Made by a program: the position numbers and the translations under genes. A stretch of DNA of 64,000 nt from Microlunatus endophyticus (lineage in GTDB: Bacteria > Actinomycetota > Actinomycetes > Propionibacteriales > Propionibacteriaceae): assembly GCF_014646195.1 (NCBI RefSeq), contig NZ_BMMZ01000003.1, positions 310,001-374,000 on the forward strand. Reading direction: 5' to 3'. A model generated the notes under the pieces. The model was not told the DNA's origin and did no database searches. It was given only the letters and a program-made list of their open reading frames with translations. The first letter of the stretch is position 1, and each line of letters starts with the position of its first letter. Below are positions 1 to 11,317 of the stretch, piece after piece.

Positions 1-472
1 GGCGCCCGCGCTGATCGCCCGACGATCCTGGCTCGACTGGCCCGCGGCGATGCCCGGGCTCCGACCGCTGCTGGAGCCGTACGACGCCGGGCACGTCACC
101 CTGCATCTGGACTTCCATCCGGAGAATCTGATCGTCTCCTCCGAGGGCCGGATCGTCGTCCTGGACTGGGCGAACTGCGTCGTCGGACCGCCTGCAGCTG
201 ATCTTGCCCGCGCGGGTGCGATCCTCGAGTTGATCTTGGTCGCGGTACCGGAGTTGACCGAGATCGGCCGCCGGGCCGCCGAACGCTACCGGGACGGCTT
301 CCTGGACGGCTATCGCGAGGCCGGCGGCGATCCATCGATCCCCGACCCGGTGCGCGCCTGGGCCTACGCCGGCCAGCGCCGCGACCTGGCCGGCAGCTGG
401 GTCCCGCCGTGGTATCTGGACCGTCTCGACCAGCAGTGCCGGGAGTTGGTCGACGCTCAGAACATCCCGTAA
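1..472 (+). CDS. Phosphotransferase (APH fold), 5' end outside window
   Basis: C-terminal part of an aminoglycoside-phosphotransferase/choline-kinase-fold protein. The reading frame is open from base 2 with no stop, so the true start lies upstream. Visible are the catalytic HLDFHPENL loop (H-x-D-x4-N, Asp as base) and the metal-binding VVLDWANC (the DFG-equivalent Asp), then a helical C-terminal lobe. The substrate cannot be inferred; in this family it may be an aminoglycoside, a small alcohol or unknown. Its 3' end overlaps the convergent PPOX gene by 16 bp. Two more APH-fold genes lie within 5 kb. Confidence 0.85.
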   Translation, partial: APALIARRSWLDWPAAMPGLRPLLEPYDAGHVTLHLDFHPENLIVSSEGRIVVLDWANCVVGPPAADLARAGAILELILVAVPELTEIGRRAAERYRDGFLDGYREAGGDPSIPDPVRAWAYAGQRRDLAGSWVPPWYLDRLDQQCRELVDAQNIP

Positions 473-900
473 CTGCGGGTGATCTCGAACTGGTAGATCA
501 ACCGCTCCTCGTCGATCATGGCCCGACGGAAGGCGTCGAGTTGCAGCGGTTCACCGTTCCAGTACAGCGATCCCTCCGGCGGGTTCATCGGTTCCTGCAT
601 CACCGTGAAGAGCCGCACGTTGAGCTCGGCGGCGTCGGGTCCGTCGAGCACCGTGACCCGGGTGTCCAGGCTGAGATAGCTGAACTGGTCCTCCGGCGTC
701 GCGCCGAAGACGAAGAGCGTGCAGCGCGGGTCGCGGCGCAGGTACTCCGTACGCCTGCGGCTCCGGGTGCCGGAGCTCCACAGCTTCCCATCGACCAGTG
801 CGATGCCGCAGCGTGCTGCATGCGGACTGCCGTCCGGTCTGATCGTGATCATGGCCGCGGCCCGATGGCCGGCCAGGTAGTCGGCGACCTTCTGGTTCAT
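457..900 (-). CDS. Pyridoxamine 5'-phosphate oxidase-fold (PPOX/F420-type) protein
   Basis: 147-residue split-barrel flavin- or F420-binding protein. The pattern from residue ~14 (AAMITIRPDGSPHAA, then LWSSGTRSRRRTEYLRRDPRC) is typical of the small actinobacterial PPOX class, whose members reduce or bind F420, FMN or heme. I start at the ATG ending at 900, because upstream residues in the open frame look non-coding and the family begins with this helix (MNQKVADYLAGHR). Convergent 16-bp overlap with the preceding gene; divergent from the transporter at 968. The substrate is unknown. Confidence 0.85.
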   Translation of the reverse strand: MNQKVADYLAGHRAAAMITIRPDGSPHAARCGIALVDGKLWSSGTRSRRRTEYLRRDPRCTLFVFGATPEDQFSYLSLDTRVTVLDGPDAAELNVRLFTVMQEPMNPPEGSLYWNGEPLQLDAFRRAMIDEERLIYQFEITRSYGMF

Positions 901-967
901 GTCCCGCAGAATACGCCGGATCGAAGGATTCGAGGCCACGTACGAGCGTTGTCTAGGCTTGCCGGTC

Positions 968-1804
968 ATGACCGAGTCCGTCCTCTCTGGGCGGCCGACG
1001 CAGCGACCCGGGGAGAGCATCGACCCGGGCCAGCGGACCAAGCGTCCCGCTGCGCCGGCCTTCGCCACACTGTCCAGCCCCTACTTCGGCATCCTCGTCG
1101 CCGGCTTCATCGGCGTGATGCTGATCAGCAACATCACCGGCACCAAAGGTGTCCTGCTCTTCCGCTTCATCCACTTCACCGCCGGCCCGTTCACGATGAA
1201 CGGCTTGGTCACCGATGGAGCCTTCTATCTCTTCCCGGCCGCCTACATCCTCGGCGACGTGATCAGCGAGGTGTACGGCTTCCGCGTCATGCGCCGGTTG
1301 ATCATCGCCGGTTTCGGCGTGCTGCTCTTCGCCTCATTGGCGTTCATCATCACCATCCATCTGCCCGCCGCCCCCTTCTACACCGGCCAGCAGGCGTTCG
1401 AGACCGTCGCCGGGGTGGTGCCGCGCTTCCTGATCGCCGGCCTGGCCGGCTACCTGTGCGGTGAGTTCCTGAACTCCCTGGTGCTGGTCAAGATGAAGCA
1501 GCGCAGCGGCGAGCGGAAGCTCTGGGCACGGCTGCTCGGCAGCACCGTGGTCGGCGAATTCGCCGACACCCTGGTGTTCTGCTCGATCGCCGCCGGCGCG
1601 CTCGGCATCTCGACCTGGGCCGATTTCACCAACTACACCGTGATCGGCTTCCTCTGGAAGACGCTGGTGGAGATCCTGGTGATGCCCATCACCTATCGGG
1701 TCACCGGTGCGCTCAAGCGCCGGGAGCCGAGCTATCAGGAGGCTCTGCGGGCCATCGAGGCCGCCGAGCGCCAGGACGCTGCGCTCCAGCCGTCCCAATC
1801 CTGA
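968..1804 (+). CDS. Queuosine precursor transporter (YhhQ/VUT family)
   Basis: 278-residue membrane protein of COG1738, the family that imports queuosine precursors (preQ0/preQ1) in Escherichia coli YhhQ. It has about six hydrophobic segments and family-typical stretches such as GVMLISNITGTK, FPAAYILGDVISEVYG and VGEFADTLVFCSIA. An ATG at 968 is preferred over an in-frame start at 899 because the intervening residues are basic and not family-like. No queuosine or 7-deazaguanine biosynthesis genes are visible nearby. Its stop abuts that of the convergent phosphotransferase with no spacer. Confidence 0.88.
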   Translation: MTESVLSGRPTQRPGESIDPGQRTKRPAAPAFATLSSPYFGILVAGFIGVMLISNITGTKGVLLFRFIHFTAGPFTMNGLVTDGAFYLFPAAYILGDVISEVYGFRVMRRLIIAGFGVLLFASLAFIITIHLPAAPFYTGQQAFETVAGVVPRFLIAGLAGYLCGEFLNSLVLVKMKQRSGERKLWARLLGSTVVGEFADTLVFCSIAAGALGISTWADFTNYTVIGFLWKTLVEILVMPITYRVTGALKRREPSYQEALRAIEAAERQDAALQPSQS

Positions 1805-2737
1805 TCAACTCGTCCTGATCAACTGCTGCACCCAGAACAGGCCGTCGGCAGGCTGGTCCGGTGAAAGCGCCGGTTCCAGCCTGCCCATGCCGCGATAGTT
1901 GGCGTACACCCGGTTGAGCGCACCCAACTGGTAGGCGACCTCGGCCTGTCGGAGCAACTGGCGGCGGGTGACCCCGTCGCCCTGCCAAGCCTCCAGGTAG
2001 CCGTCGCGGAGCCGTACCAGTCCCGGCTCGTCCGGCGGGAGATCCAGCTGGCGCTGCAGCCTTCCCAGCGTCACGGTCAGCGTCGAGAACGGGTGTCCGA
2101 CGACGCTGTCGCCCCAATCGATCACTGTCAGTCGCCGATGATCATCGGTGGCCAGCACATTGCCCTCGTGCAGGTCATCGTGCTGCAGGGTGGGCGGCAC
2201 TCCGGCCGCCAGCTCGGCGGACAGCTCCTCGACCCACGGCCCGATCGTGCGCAGGGTGCGCAACTCGTCGGCGGACAGGTGGGCCCGGGCAGCGGGATCG
2301 GCATCGAACATGGCGATCAGCCGGTCGTACCAACCGGGCACGGTTGGCGGTCGGAAATCCGGTACGCCGACAGCCAGCAGTTGATCAATCTCGGTCGTCT
2401 GCTGAAGCTCGGCGTAGGCAGGCAGCAGCCGTCCCCAGATCGCGAACCGTTCCTCGGCAGTCAGGTCGACATGATCAAGCCGCTGCCCGGCATCGGCGAT
2501 CAACAGCCACGGATGCCGATCATGGGCGATGGCCTCCGGCAGCAGCGGATGCCGTACGCGGGCGAGCAACCCGAGCAGTGGCGTTTCGTAGACGGTCTCC
2601 GCCTTGTTGATCTTGAGCCACCAGAGCCGGCCACCCGCCCGGACCTCCGCGATCTCCGACCACGGCCGGTCGCGTACCGGTGTGATCGACGCATCGGGCA
2701 CGATGCCCCGCGCCCAGTCGATCGCTCGTTGGTCCAC
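1805..2737 (-). CDS. Phosphotransferase, APH family
   Basis: 310-residue APH-fold kinase-like protein with a GTG start. The N lobe carries a Lys-bearing strand (LWWLKINK, ~38-45) in place of a nucleotide-binding strand. The catalytic loop is HDDLHEGN at ~186-193 and the metal-binding Asp is in VIDWGD at ~205-210. In actinobacteria such orphan APH proteins are mostly of unknown substrate and should not be read as resistance genes. Convergent with the transporter upstream in coordinate, without spacer. The next gene on its 5' side is 228 bp away, so it probably has its own promoter. Confidence 0.85.
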   Translation of the reverse strand: MDQRAIDWARGIVPDASITPVRDRPWSEIAEVRAGGRLWWLKINKAETVYETPLLGLLARVRHPLLPEAIAHDRHPWLLIADAGQRLDHVDLTAEERFAIWGRLLPAYAELQQTTEIDQLLAVGVPDFRPPTVPGWYDRLIAMFDADPAARAHLSADELRTLRTIGPWVEELSAELAAGVPPTLQHDDLHEGNVLATDDHRRLTVIDWGDSVVGHPFSTLTVTLGRLQRQLDLPPDEPGLVRLRDGYLEAWQGDGVTRRQLLRQAEVAYQLGALNRVYANYRGMGRLEPALSPDQPADGLFWVQQLIRTS

Positions 2738-2926
2738 GAGAGAGGACAGTGCCCGACAGACCGTTGTCAGTCCAATCCTTTACCTCGGCTGCCCGGTGTT
2801 GTTGCTCGCCGACAAAGGCAGGCAAAGATCGTCGTGTGAACTATTGCCGCCTCGTCGACCCTCCAAGGCGGTTTCGGGAGGTATTCACGGCACTCGGCGG
2901 CGAAAGTACTCACGTTTCGGGACCGA

Positions 2927-2948
2927 GGGCGTTCCCGCGGGAACGCCC
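2927..2948. terminator. 22-bp perfect palindrome 3' of the flotillin gene
   Basis: A GGGCGTTCCCG/CGGGAACGCCC perfect inverted repeat lies 17 bp beyond the flotillin stop codon. It would form a GC-rich hairpin without a clear U tract, so it is either a non-canonical actinobacterial terminator or an RNA-stabilising hairpin. The rest of the 228-bp gap (2738-2965) shows no recognisable gene. Confidence 0.5.
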
Positions 2949-2965
2949 CCAGCCACCTTGGTACG

Positions 2966-4192
2966 TCAGCGCTGTCCGCCGCGGCCGGGCCGCTGTTGCT
3001 GCCGGGTCGGCTGCGCCGCACCGGCAGTGAGCGCCGGCACGGCACCGTTGGTGTCCGGAGCCGTGGAGTCTTTGGCCGCTGCACTCTTGTCGGCTTCGTC
3101 GGCGCTCTCGTCGGCGTCGCGGGAGAGATCGGTGCGGATCGAGTCGTAGATCGACAGGCCCTGGCCGACCAGGCCGGAGACCAGGCTGGACAGGCCGTCG
3201 GAGCCGTTGAGCACAGTGACGTTGGCATTGGCCAGCGCACCCGCCGCCTTCTCCACGATCTGCGGCAGCTGGGCTATCAGCGCCTGATCGAGGGCGACCC
3301 GGTCGTTGGACGCTGCCGCGGCGGCTTGGATCTCGGTGCGCTTGGCATCGGCCTCGGCGAGGATCCGGACCCGTTCGGCTTCCGCCTCGGCAGGTCGGAT
3401 GACCTCGGCGACCAGTTGCTGCTGGCGGAGCTGGCCCTCGCGCTGGGCCAGCGCGGTCTGCGCATCGATGACGTCCTGCTGGGCCTGGGCCTGTGCCAGC
3501 GGACCGGCCTGGTTGGCCTTCTGCTGCGCCGCCTGGGTCTCGGCCGCGAAGCCGGCCTGCGCGATCGCAGTGTCGCGCTGATACTGGGCCTGCTGCCGCA
3601 AGGACTGCTGCTGGGCCTCGGCCGCCTTCTGCTGCGCCTGGGCCTGCGCGACCTGGGCGGACTGCTGGATCGCCGCATTGTGCGGAGCCGCCATGGCGGC
3701 GATGTAGCCGAGGCCGCCGTCGTCGATGGACTGGATCTGCAGGGCGTCGACGATCAGTCCCATCGTCGCCATCTCGCCTTTGGACGCGTCGAGCACCTCG
3801 CTGGCCAGCTTCTGCCGCTCGGTGATGATCTCCTCGACCGTCATCGATCCGATGATCGAGCGCAGGTGGCCGGCGAAGATGCGCCCGGTCAGGGTCGGCA
3901 TCTGGCTCTGGTCGGAAAGGAACCGCTGCGCCGCGTTCACGATGCTCGCCGCGTCGTTGCCGACCTTGGCAGCGATCACCGCCTTGACGTCGAGCGCGAT
4001 GCCCTGCTTGGTGACACACGGCTCGTTGACCTCGGCCTCGAACATGGCCAGTGTCAGGAAGGCCGCCTTGCGGAAGAACGGCGCAACGAATGCGCCATGG
4101 CCGGTGACGACACGGAAAGGTGCATTGCCCGAGGCCTTCCCACCTGAAACCAGCATCGCCCGGTCGGGCGGCGGCACACGGTAACCGAACAT
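2966..4192 (-). CDS. Flotillin / SPFH-domain protein
   Basis: 408-residue flotillin-like protein. It has an N-terminal SPFH domain (~1-190), a long Ala/Gln/Glu-rich coiled coil (~195-320, QAQAQQKAAEAQQQ pattern) and a C-terminal disordered tail rich in Ala, Gln and Arg. Flotillins assemble on membranes and organise lipid microdomains. The ATG at 4192 follows a good ribosome site (AGAGAGG about 10 nt before); residues further upstream in the frame are not family-like. The small OB-fold gene just upstream matches the usual NfeD/flotillin pairing, suggesting a two-gene operon. Confidence 0.9.
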   Translation of the reverse strand: MFGYRVPPPDRAMLVSGGKASGNAPFRVVTGHGAFVAPFFRKAAFLTLAMFEAEVNEPCVTKQGIALDVKAVIAAKVGNDAASIVNAAQRFLSDQSQMPTLTGRIFAGHLRSIIGSMTVEEIITERQKLASEVLDASKGEMATMGLIVDALQIQSIDDGGLGYIAAMAAPHNAAIQQSAQVAQAQAQQKAAEAQQQSLRQQAQYQRDTAIAQAGFAAETQAAQQKANQAGPLAQAQAQQDVIDAQTALAQREGQLRQQQLVAEVIRPAEAEAERVRILAEADAKRTEIQAAAAASNDRVALDQALIAQLPQIVEKAAGALANANVTVLNGSDGLSSLVSGLVGQGLSIYDSIRTDLSRDADESADEADKSAAAKDSTAPDTNGAVPALTAGAAQPTRQQQRPGRGGQR

Positions 4193-4261
4193 GAAACCTT
4201 CAATCCTCTCTGCGGAGTTCCTGACCGGGCGGGTAGTTCCTCCGTCGCGGGTCAGGCACAA

Positions 4262-4498
4262 CTACCAAGGTGCAACGACGATCGATCGCGCGCCGAGCAC
4301 CTCGACGCAGAGCACGGTGCGTCCGACGGCCAGCGGTTCCTCCGATCGTGCGATGAACACCTCGGTGCCACCGCGGATCGGGAACTCGACCTCTCCCGGA
4401 CCATCCTGCCCACGTGTCGCAGTCACGACCGTGCCGACCAGCCCGATCGGTGTCTGGTCCGGTCCCTCGCCGAATCTCGCCACCGCTCCATCGGACAC
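4262..4498 (-). CDS. Small OB-fold protein, NfeD-like partner of flotillin
   Basis: Small β-rich protein (78 residues from the GTG at 4498) with the pattern IGLVGTVVTATR, then GEVEFPIRGGTEVFIARS, then GRTVLCVEVLGARSIVVAPW. This matches the OB-fold C-terminal domain of NfeD-like proteins, which are usually encoded beside SPFH proteins and interact with them. It is 69 bp upstream of the flotillin in the same direction. The frame is open to 4699, but the extra N-terminal residues are Arg/Pro/Trp-rich and not protein-like. No strong ribosome site, so the start is uncertain. Confidence 0.6.
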   Translation of the reverse strand: MSDGAVARFGEGPDQTPIGLVGTVVTATRGQDGPGEVEFPIRGGTEVFIARSEEPLAVGRTVLCVEVLGARSIVVAPW

Positions 4499-4723
4499 GG
4501 AGATGATTCTAGGGCTCCAGAGGGTCTGCAGGATCCGGTTTCGATCCAGCCCGAGGCTGCTGCCACGGTAGAAGCGAAAGCACGCAAACTGTTGACCAGG
4601 GGGCTGGAAGACGCGCCCGTCACGATCGCCGACCAGTTCGTGACGCCACCACGGTCGCGGAGATCGAGCTCGGCGTGATCGCCAAGGAATGCGCCGCACC
4701 GCTGACTCCCCGTCCAGGCAGCG

Positions 4724-5683
4724 TCAGACGAGTCGATCGATGGCGACCAGGTTGGCGATCGTCAGCTCCCGGCGGCGCCGGTTCCACTCGGTCGCCAGTC
4801 CCTCCGGCGCCGGAGCGCCGATGATCGTCATCAGCAGGTGCACCGGTTGCCAGCCCGGCAGATCACCGCTGCGGTTGCGGGCGTAGCTCTGCCAGAACGC
4901 CTGGCGCAGATGGGCGAAGTCCGCTTCCCAGGCGAAGATCCCGAATCCCCATTCGCCGAAATCGAAGTCGCTCAGCGGATGCTGCACGCCGGCGCTCTCC
5001 CAGTCGATCAGCCCGACCACCCGGCCGTGATCGCCGATCATGATCTGGCCCTCGTTCATGTCCCGGTGGGTCAGCGTCGGGGCAAGATCACAACATGGTC
5101 GTACGACCTCCAGCCAGTGCTCGGCCCGACGACCGGGAAGCCCGGCCGCAGCGGCCAGCCCGAAGGCGATCTTCTCCAGCCGGCCGGGCTCGAGGTAGTC
5201 GACGAAGTGCCGCAGTTCGGCTTCGAACGGGTCCGGGCTCTGCGGAGTCGGCGCCCCGATCGGCTCGGGCATCGCGGCGACCGGGATGGAGTGATAGGCG
5301 GCGACGATCGCGCCCAGGTCGGCCAGCATCGCGGCCACCACAGCCAGGTCGGCACCGGACTCGTACGCCGCCCAGGAGCGCGCGTCGTACCGGCTGACCA
5401 CGGTCACCGGGAAGGGCCAGAACTCGTCATCGACGATCCGGTCGATCAACCGGGGCGCCGGGATGTCGTACGCCTCCAGCAGCGGCAGCGCAGCTGCCTC
5501 ACGTTCGAGGCCCGGCACCCACCGGGGACTGCGGGGAAGGAGCAGTACCCGGTCGCCGGCGAGGATGGCGAACCGGTGCCAGCCCTCTCCGGTCAATTCG
5601 ACGCCGGTCAGATCCGCATCGCCGAGGTGGTGCCTCAGGCGGTCTCGCTGCGGCGGCGTCAGGACGACATCGAGCGGATTCAC
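4724..5683 (-). CDS. Phosphotransferase, APH family
   Basis: 319-residue APH-fold protein with a GTG start. It shows a kinase-like N lobe (RFAILAGDRVLLLPR, ~37-51), the catalytic loop HRDMNEGQ (Asp base, with Gln in the Asn position) and LIDWESAG as the metal-binding segment. The Asn to Gln change in H-x-D-x4-N is unusual: in canonical APH enzymes that Asn coordinates Mg. It lies 39 bp downstream of the helix-turn-helix gene and may be co-transcribed with it. Substrate unknown; it is the third APH paralogue in 6 kb. Confidence 0.85.
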   Translation of the reverse strand: MNPLDVVLTPPQRDRLRHHLGDADLTGVELTGEGWHRFAILAGDRVLLLPRSPRWVPGLEREAAALPLLEAYDIPAPRLIDRIVDDEFWPFPVTVVSRYDARSWAAYESGADLAVVAAMLADLGAIVAAYHSIPVAAMPEPIGAPTPQSPDPFEAELRHFVDYLEPGRLEKIAFGLAAAAGLPGRRAEHWLEVVRPCCDLAPTLTHRDMNEGQIMIGDHGRVVGLIDWESAGVQHPLSDFDFGEWGFGIFAWEADFAHLRQAFWQSYARNRSGDLPGWQPVHLLMTIIGAPAPEGLATEWNRRRRELTIANLVAIDRLV

Positions 5684-5722
5684 GCGGATCCGTGACGGGT
5701 CGCCGGAGCCGCGGTCGGCGGG

Positions 5723-5953
5723 CTAGCCGGTCTCGTAGTAGCTGCCCCGAAGGTAGTCGTGGACGGCCTTTTCAGGCACCCGGAAGCTGCGGCCGAACCT
5801 GGCCGCTTCCAGTTCGCCGGAATGGATCATCCGGTAAACCGACATCTTCGAGACTCGCATCACCGCGGCCACCTCGGCCACAGTGAGGAACTTGACGCCG
5901 GACAGCGACCCGCCGAGCGGTGTCACGCCGGGCGTATCAGCGCCGTTTGCCAT
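5723..5953 (-). CDS. Small helix-turn-helix (excisionase/BldC-like) DNA-binding protein
   Basis: 76-residue protein with a MerR-like winged helix (FLTVAEVAAVMRVSKMSVYRMIHSGELEAARFGRSFRVP, quoted as separate parts: recognition helix around VSKMSVYRM, wing around RFGRSFRV). It is nearly the same type as the small protein encoded next to proC in mycobacteria (Rv0500A, from memory), and here it also lies downstream of proC, two genes away. It is annotated as excisionase-like by family only; no phage or plasmid genes are near, so a chromosomal regulator is more likely. Confidence 0.85.
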   Translation of the reverse strand: MANGADTPGVTPLGGSLSGVKFLTVAEVAAVMRVSKMSVYRMIHSGELEAARFGRSFRVPEKAVHDYLRGSYYETG

Positions 5954-6099
5954 GAGTGCACACCTATCCGATACGCGTCACGGGCCCGGCTTCCCCTCCG
6001 GACTGAAGTCCACGCATCTGCTGTGAGACTAGTGGCAAGAGGTACTCCAGGGAAAGTCGCCGGTCAGAAATCCGGCCGACACGCCCGGGCGGTGCTTGA

Positions 6100-6116
6100 C
6101 CTTCGGGTCCCGAAGG
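6100..6116. terminator. Hairpin 3' of acuC
   Basis: CCTTCGGG-T-CCCGAAGG forms a tight inverted repeat 12 bp beyond the acuC stop codon. It probably ends the asd-proC-acuC transcript. No U tract follows. Confidence 0.45.
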
Positions 6117-6128
6117 CCCTCGTCAGGG

Positions 6129-7318
6129 TCAGAATCCCGGATCAAGCCCGAGGTCGGGGAAGACCGCGCGCCGGGTCGCCAGAATCGCCTGGTCCAGGCG
6201 ACTGGCCGGATCGATACCGGCCGTCACGGGAGTGAAATCGGTCGATCCGCCGTCGGTCATGCTCATCGGTGCGCCGTCGCCCGCCTCGTCCCGCCACAGC
6301 TGCGGGATCGAGGTCGGGGGCGGGATCGGCGTGCCGGCGACGATAGCCAGCAGGTGTGCCCACGCGCGCGGGACGACGTCCACCAGCGAGTAGCCGCCGC
6401 CGCCGCCGGCGATCCAGCGGCCCTGGGTGAGCTCGTCGGCGAGGCGGGCCAGGGCCAGGTAGGAGGCGCGTTGCCCGTCCACACTCAATCGCAGGTCGGC
6501 CAGCGGATCGGAGTAATGGGAGTCACAACCGTGCTGCGTGACCAGGATGGTGGGCTTGAAGGCCGCCAGCGCTTCCGGCACGACGGCGTCGAAGGCGCGC
6601 AACCAGCCGCGATCATCGGTACCGGCCGGCAACGCGACGTTGACCGCCGAACCCGCGGCGTCCGGGCCGCCGGTCTCGTGTGGATATCCCGTGCCTGGGA
6701 AGAGTTTCACCGGCGTCTCGTGCAGGCTGATCGTCAACACCCGCGGGTCGTCGTAGAAGATCGTCTGCACGCCGTCGCCGTGGTGCACGTCGACGTCGAC
6801 ATAGGCGATCCGCTCGCATCCCTGCTCGAGCAGCCAGTGGATCGCGATGGCGAGATCGTTGTAGATACAGAAGCCGCTGGCCGCCGAGGGCATCGCATGG
6901 TGCAGGCCGCCGGCGATGTTGACCGCGCGGAGCGCCTCGCCCTGCCAGACCGACCTGGCCGCGTCAACACTGGCTGTGACGATCTGCGACGAGACCTCAT
7001 GCATATAAGGGAAGACCGGGTTGTCCTCGGTGCCGAGACCGAAGATCGGATTGGGCTCGGCGGCCTGCACCGCTGCGATGTAGGCATCGGAGTGGACCCG
7101 GCGCAGGAGTTGATCATCGGCCGGCGACGGATCAACCCGGTCGAGCTGATCAAGAACGCCGAGTGCTCGGGCCAGGCTGATCGCGCTGCGGACCCGGCCG
7201 GGCCCCATCGGGTGGAAGCTGCCGAAGTCGTACCGGGTCAGGCCGTCGGAGAAGACCAGTCGCGCCCGGCGGTTCTGCCGGGACCCGGGTGTGCCCCGGA
7301 GCGCTTCTCCGCCGCCGG

Positions 7319-7322
<4 letters not shown>
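6129..7322 (-). CDS. acuC: Histone deacetylase-family protein (AcuC-like)
   Basis: 397-residue arginase/deacetylase-fold protein. Zinc-site and catalytic features are visible: the tandem His in GGLHHAMPS, the metal ligands in VDVDVHHGDGVQ, and GGGGYS near the C terminus. AcuC removes acetyl groups from lysines of acetyl-CoA synthetase in Bacillus; the target here is unknown. The start is the GTG at 7322, which overlaps the proC stop as GTGA, implying translational coupling. The open frame runs further upstream through proC but that part is out-of-frame shadow sequence. Confidence 0.9.
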
Positions 7323-10132
<2,810 letters not shown>

Positions 10133-10160
10133 ACCGATGACCCTGCTCCAGCTGCACCAG

Positions 10161-10204
10161 CTACCGAGATCCGCGCCGTCTGCAGCTGGTGCGGATCTCG
10201 GTAG
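10161..10204. terminator. 14-bp stem hairpin between convergent genes
   Basis: CTACCGAGATCCGC (10161-10174) and its exact reverse complement (10191-10204) flank a 16-nt loop, 29 bp after the CPBP protease stop. The neighbouring gene converges from the other side, so it could serve both. No U tract. Confidence 0.55.
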
Positions 10205-10218
10205 CCGGTGCGGATCCT

Positions 10219-10297
10219 GGGACCAGCGGGGCGGAGACCAGGCGCGGGGACCAAGGGCGGAGACCAGGGGCGGGGACCAGGGGCGGGGATCAGCGGC
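10219..10297. repeat. 13-bp G-rich tandem repeat, about six units
   Basis: Units of GGGGACCAGGGGC type run from 10219 to 10297: one 14-mer then five 13-mers starting at 10233, 10246, 10259, 10272 and 10285, differing at 1-4 positions. The last unit overlaps the putB stop codon (10290-10292) and its final Arg codons. Probably a slippage-prone minisatellite. Confidence 0.85.
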
Positions 10298-11225
10298 GGG
10301 CGATGCCGCGGGCCAGTTCGGCCAGGTTGACCGGGTGCTCGGTCAGCAACCCGACCAGGTAGCCGTACCGGTCCGGGCCGTACGGCAACCGGACCCGGAC
10401 GGTGTGCCCGGCGGCCAGCAACCGTCGCTGCTCGGCCTGCCCGATCCCGTACGGGAACTGGAATTCAAGATCACCGGGCGCCCGGCCGGCCTGCAGCGCA
10501 AGCGTCTCGGCGATCTTGATCAACCGCCGGTCACCGGTGCTGATCATCGGCCGACCGGTGCCGTTGATCAAGATCTTCAGGCAGCGTACGTAGGACTTGT
10601 CGATCTCGGAACGCTGCGGGTAGCCGGCTGGGTCTCCCGCCGGGTCGGCACCCTTGACCAGGGTGACCCGGCATCCCGTCGCAGCAAGATCACGACAGTC
10701 GCTCTCACTGCGACGCAGCGCCGAGGACACGACGACGCCGGTGTCGGGATAGTCCTTGCGCAACTTGGCTGCCAACGCCAGCGTCGCCTCGGTGCTGCGG
10801 TGGTCCCCCGGCTCCACGGTGACCAAGCCGGCAGCCGTACGGGCGGCGATGCAGATCACCCGAGCGTTCTCCAGGGTCTGGGCCTCGACCGTACGCAGCT
10901 GGCCGGCCTGCCCGCGCCCGATCGCGTCCGGGGTGATCGACACCTCGGTACTGCCGGCCAGCTTCTCCCGGCGTAGTCGATCAAGGAGGTCGACGTAGGC
11001 CTGGGTACGCTGGTCCGCCTGCTCGGCCGAAGTCGTCGGGCTGCAAAGCTCGGTCAGCGTGGCTCGCAGCCCCTGGCCGACCAGCCGGCGGGCGGCCAGG
11101 ACCGCGTCGTCGGGACCTTCGCCGCAGACGAAGCCGCGGACCAGCTGATCGGTCGCCGGAAGGCCGGTGATCATCTTCTGGACAGCATCGCTCCGGGACA
11201 TGCCGAGCAGGGTCTCCCGCAGCAT
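10290..11225 (-). CDS. Proline dehydrogenase (monofunctional, PutB type)
   Basis: 311-residue FAD-dependent enzyme oxidising L-proline to pyrroline-5-carboxylate. Family signatures include the TIM-barrel strands VTLVKGADPAGD and the substrate-binding C terminus RLPYGPDRYGYLVGLL, with the RLPYG-x5-Y segment typical of PutB. The ATG at 11225 follows GGAGGG. The stop codon lies in a G-rich tandem repeat. It is downstream of the isomerase-like gene, probably co-transcribed. A second proline dehydrogenase (PutA, 30935) is encoded 20 kb away. Confidence 0.92.
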   Translation of the reverse strand: MLRETLLGMSRSDAVQKMITGLPATDQLVRGFVCGEGPDDAVLAARRLVGQGLRATLTELCSPTTSAEQADQRTQAYVDLLDRLRREKLAGSTEVSITPDAIGRGQAGQLRTVEAQTLENARVICIAARTAAGLVTVEPGDHRSTEATLALAAKLRKDYPDTGVVVSSALRRSESDCRDLAATGCRVTLVKGADPAGDPAGYPQRSEIDKSYVRCLKILINGTGRPMISTGDRRLIKIAETLALQAGRAPGDLEFQFPYGIGQAEQRRLLAAGHTVRVRLPYGPDRYGYLVGLLTEHPVNLAELARGIARR

Positions 11226-11317
11226 CCGCCCTCCGTCCGGTGCGTCAATGCCCTCGATGGATTCGATTCCCGGCAACCCTAATGGCTTGCCGGCCTGACG
11301 GCTGCCGACCCGGAGGG

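Noticed and set aside
5723..5953. Phage excisionase and an integration site
   Set aside because: No integrase, attachment repeats or phage genes nearby; similar proteins are chromosomal regulators beside proC.
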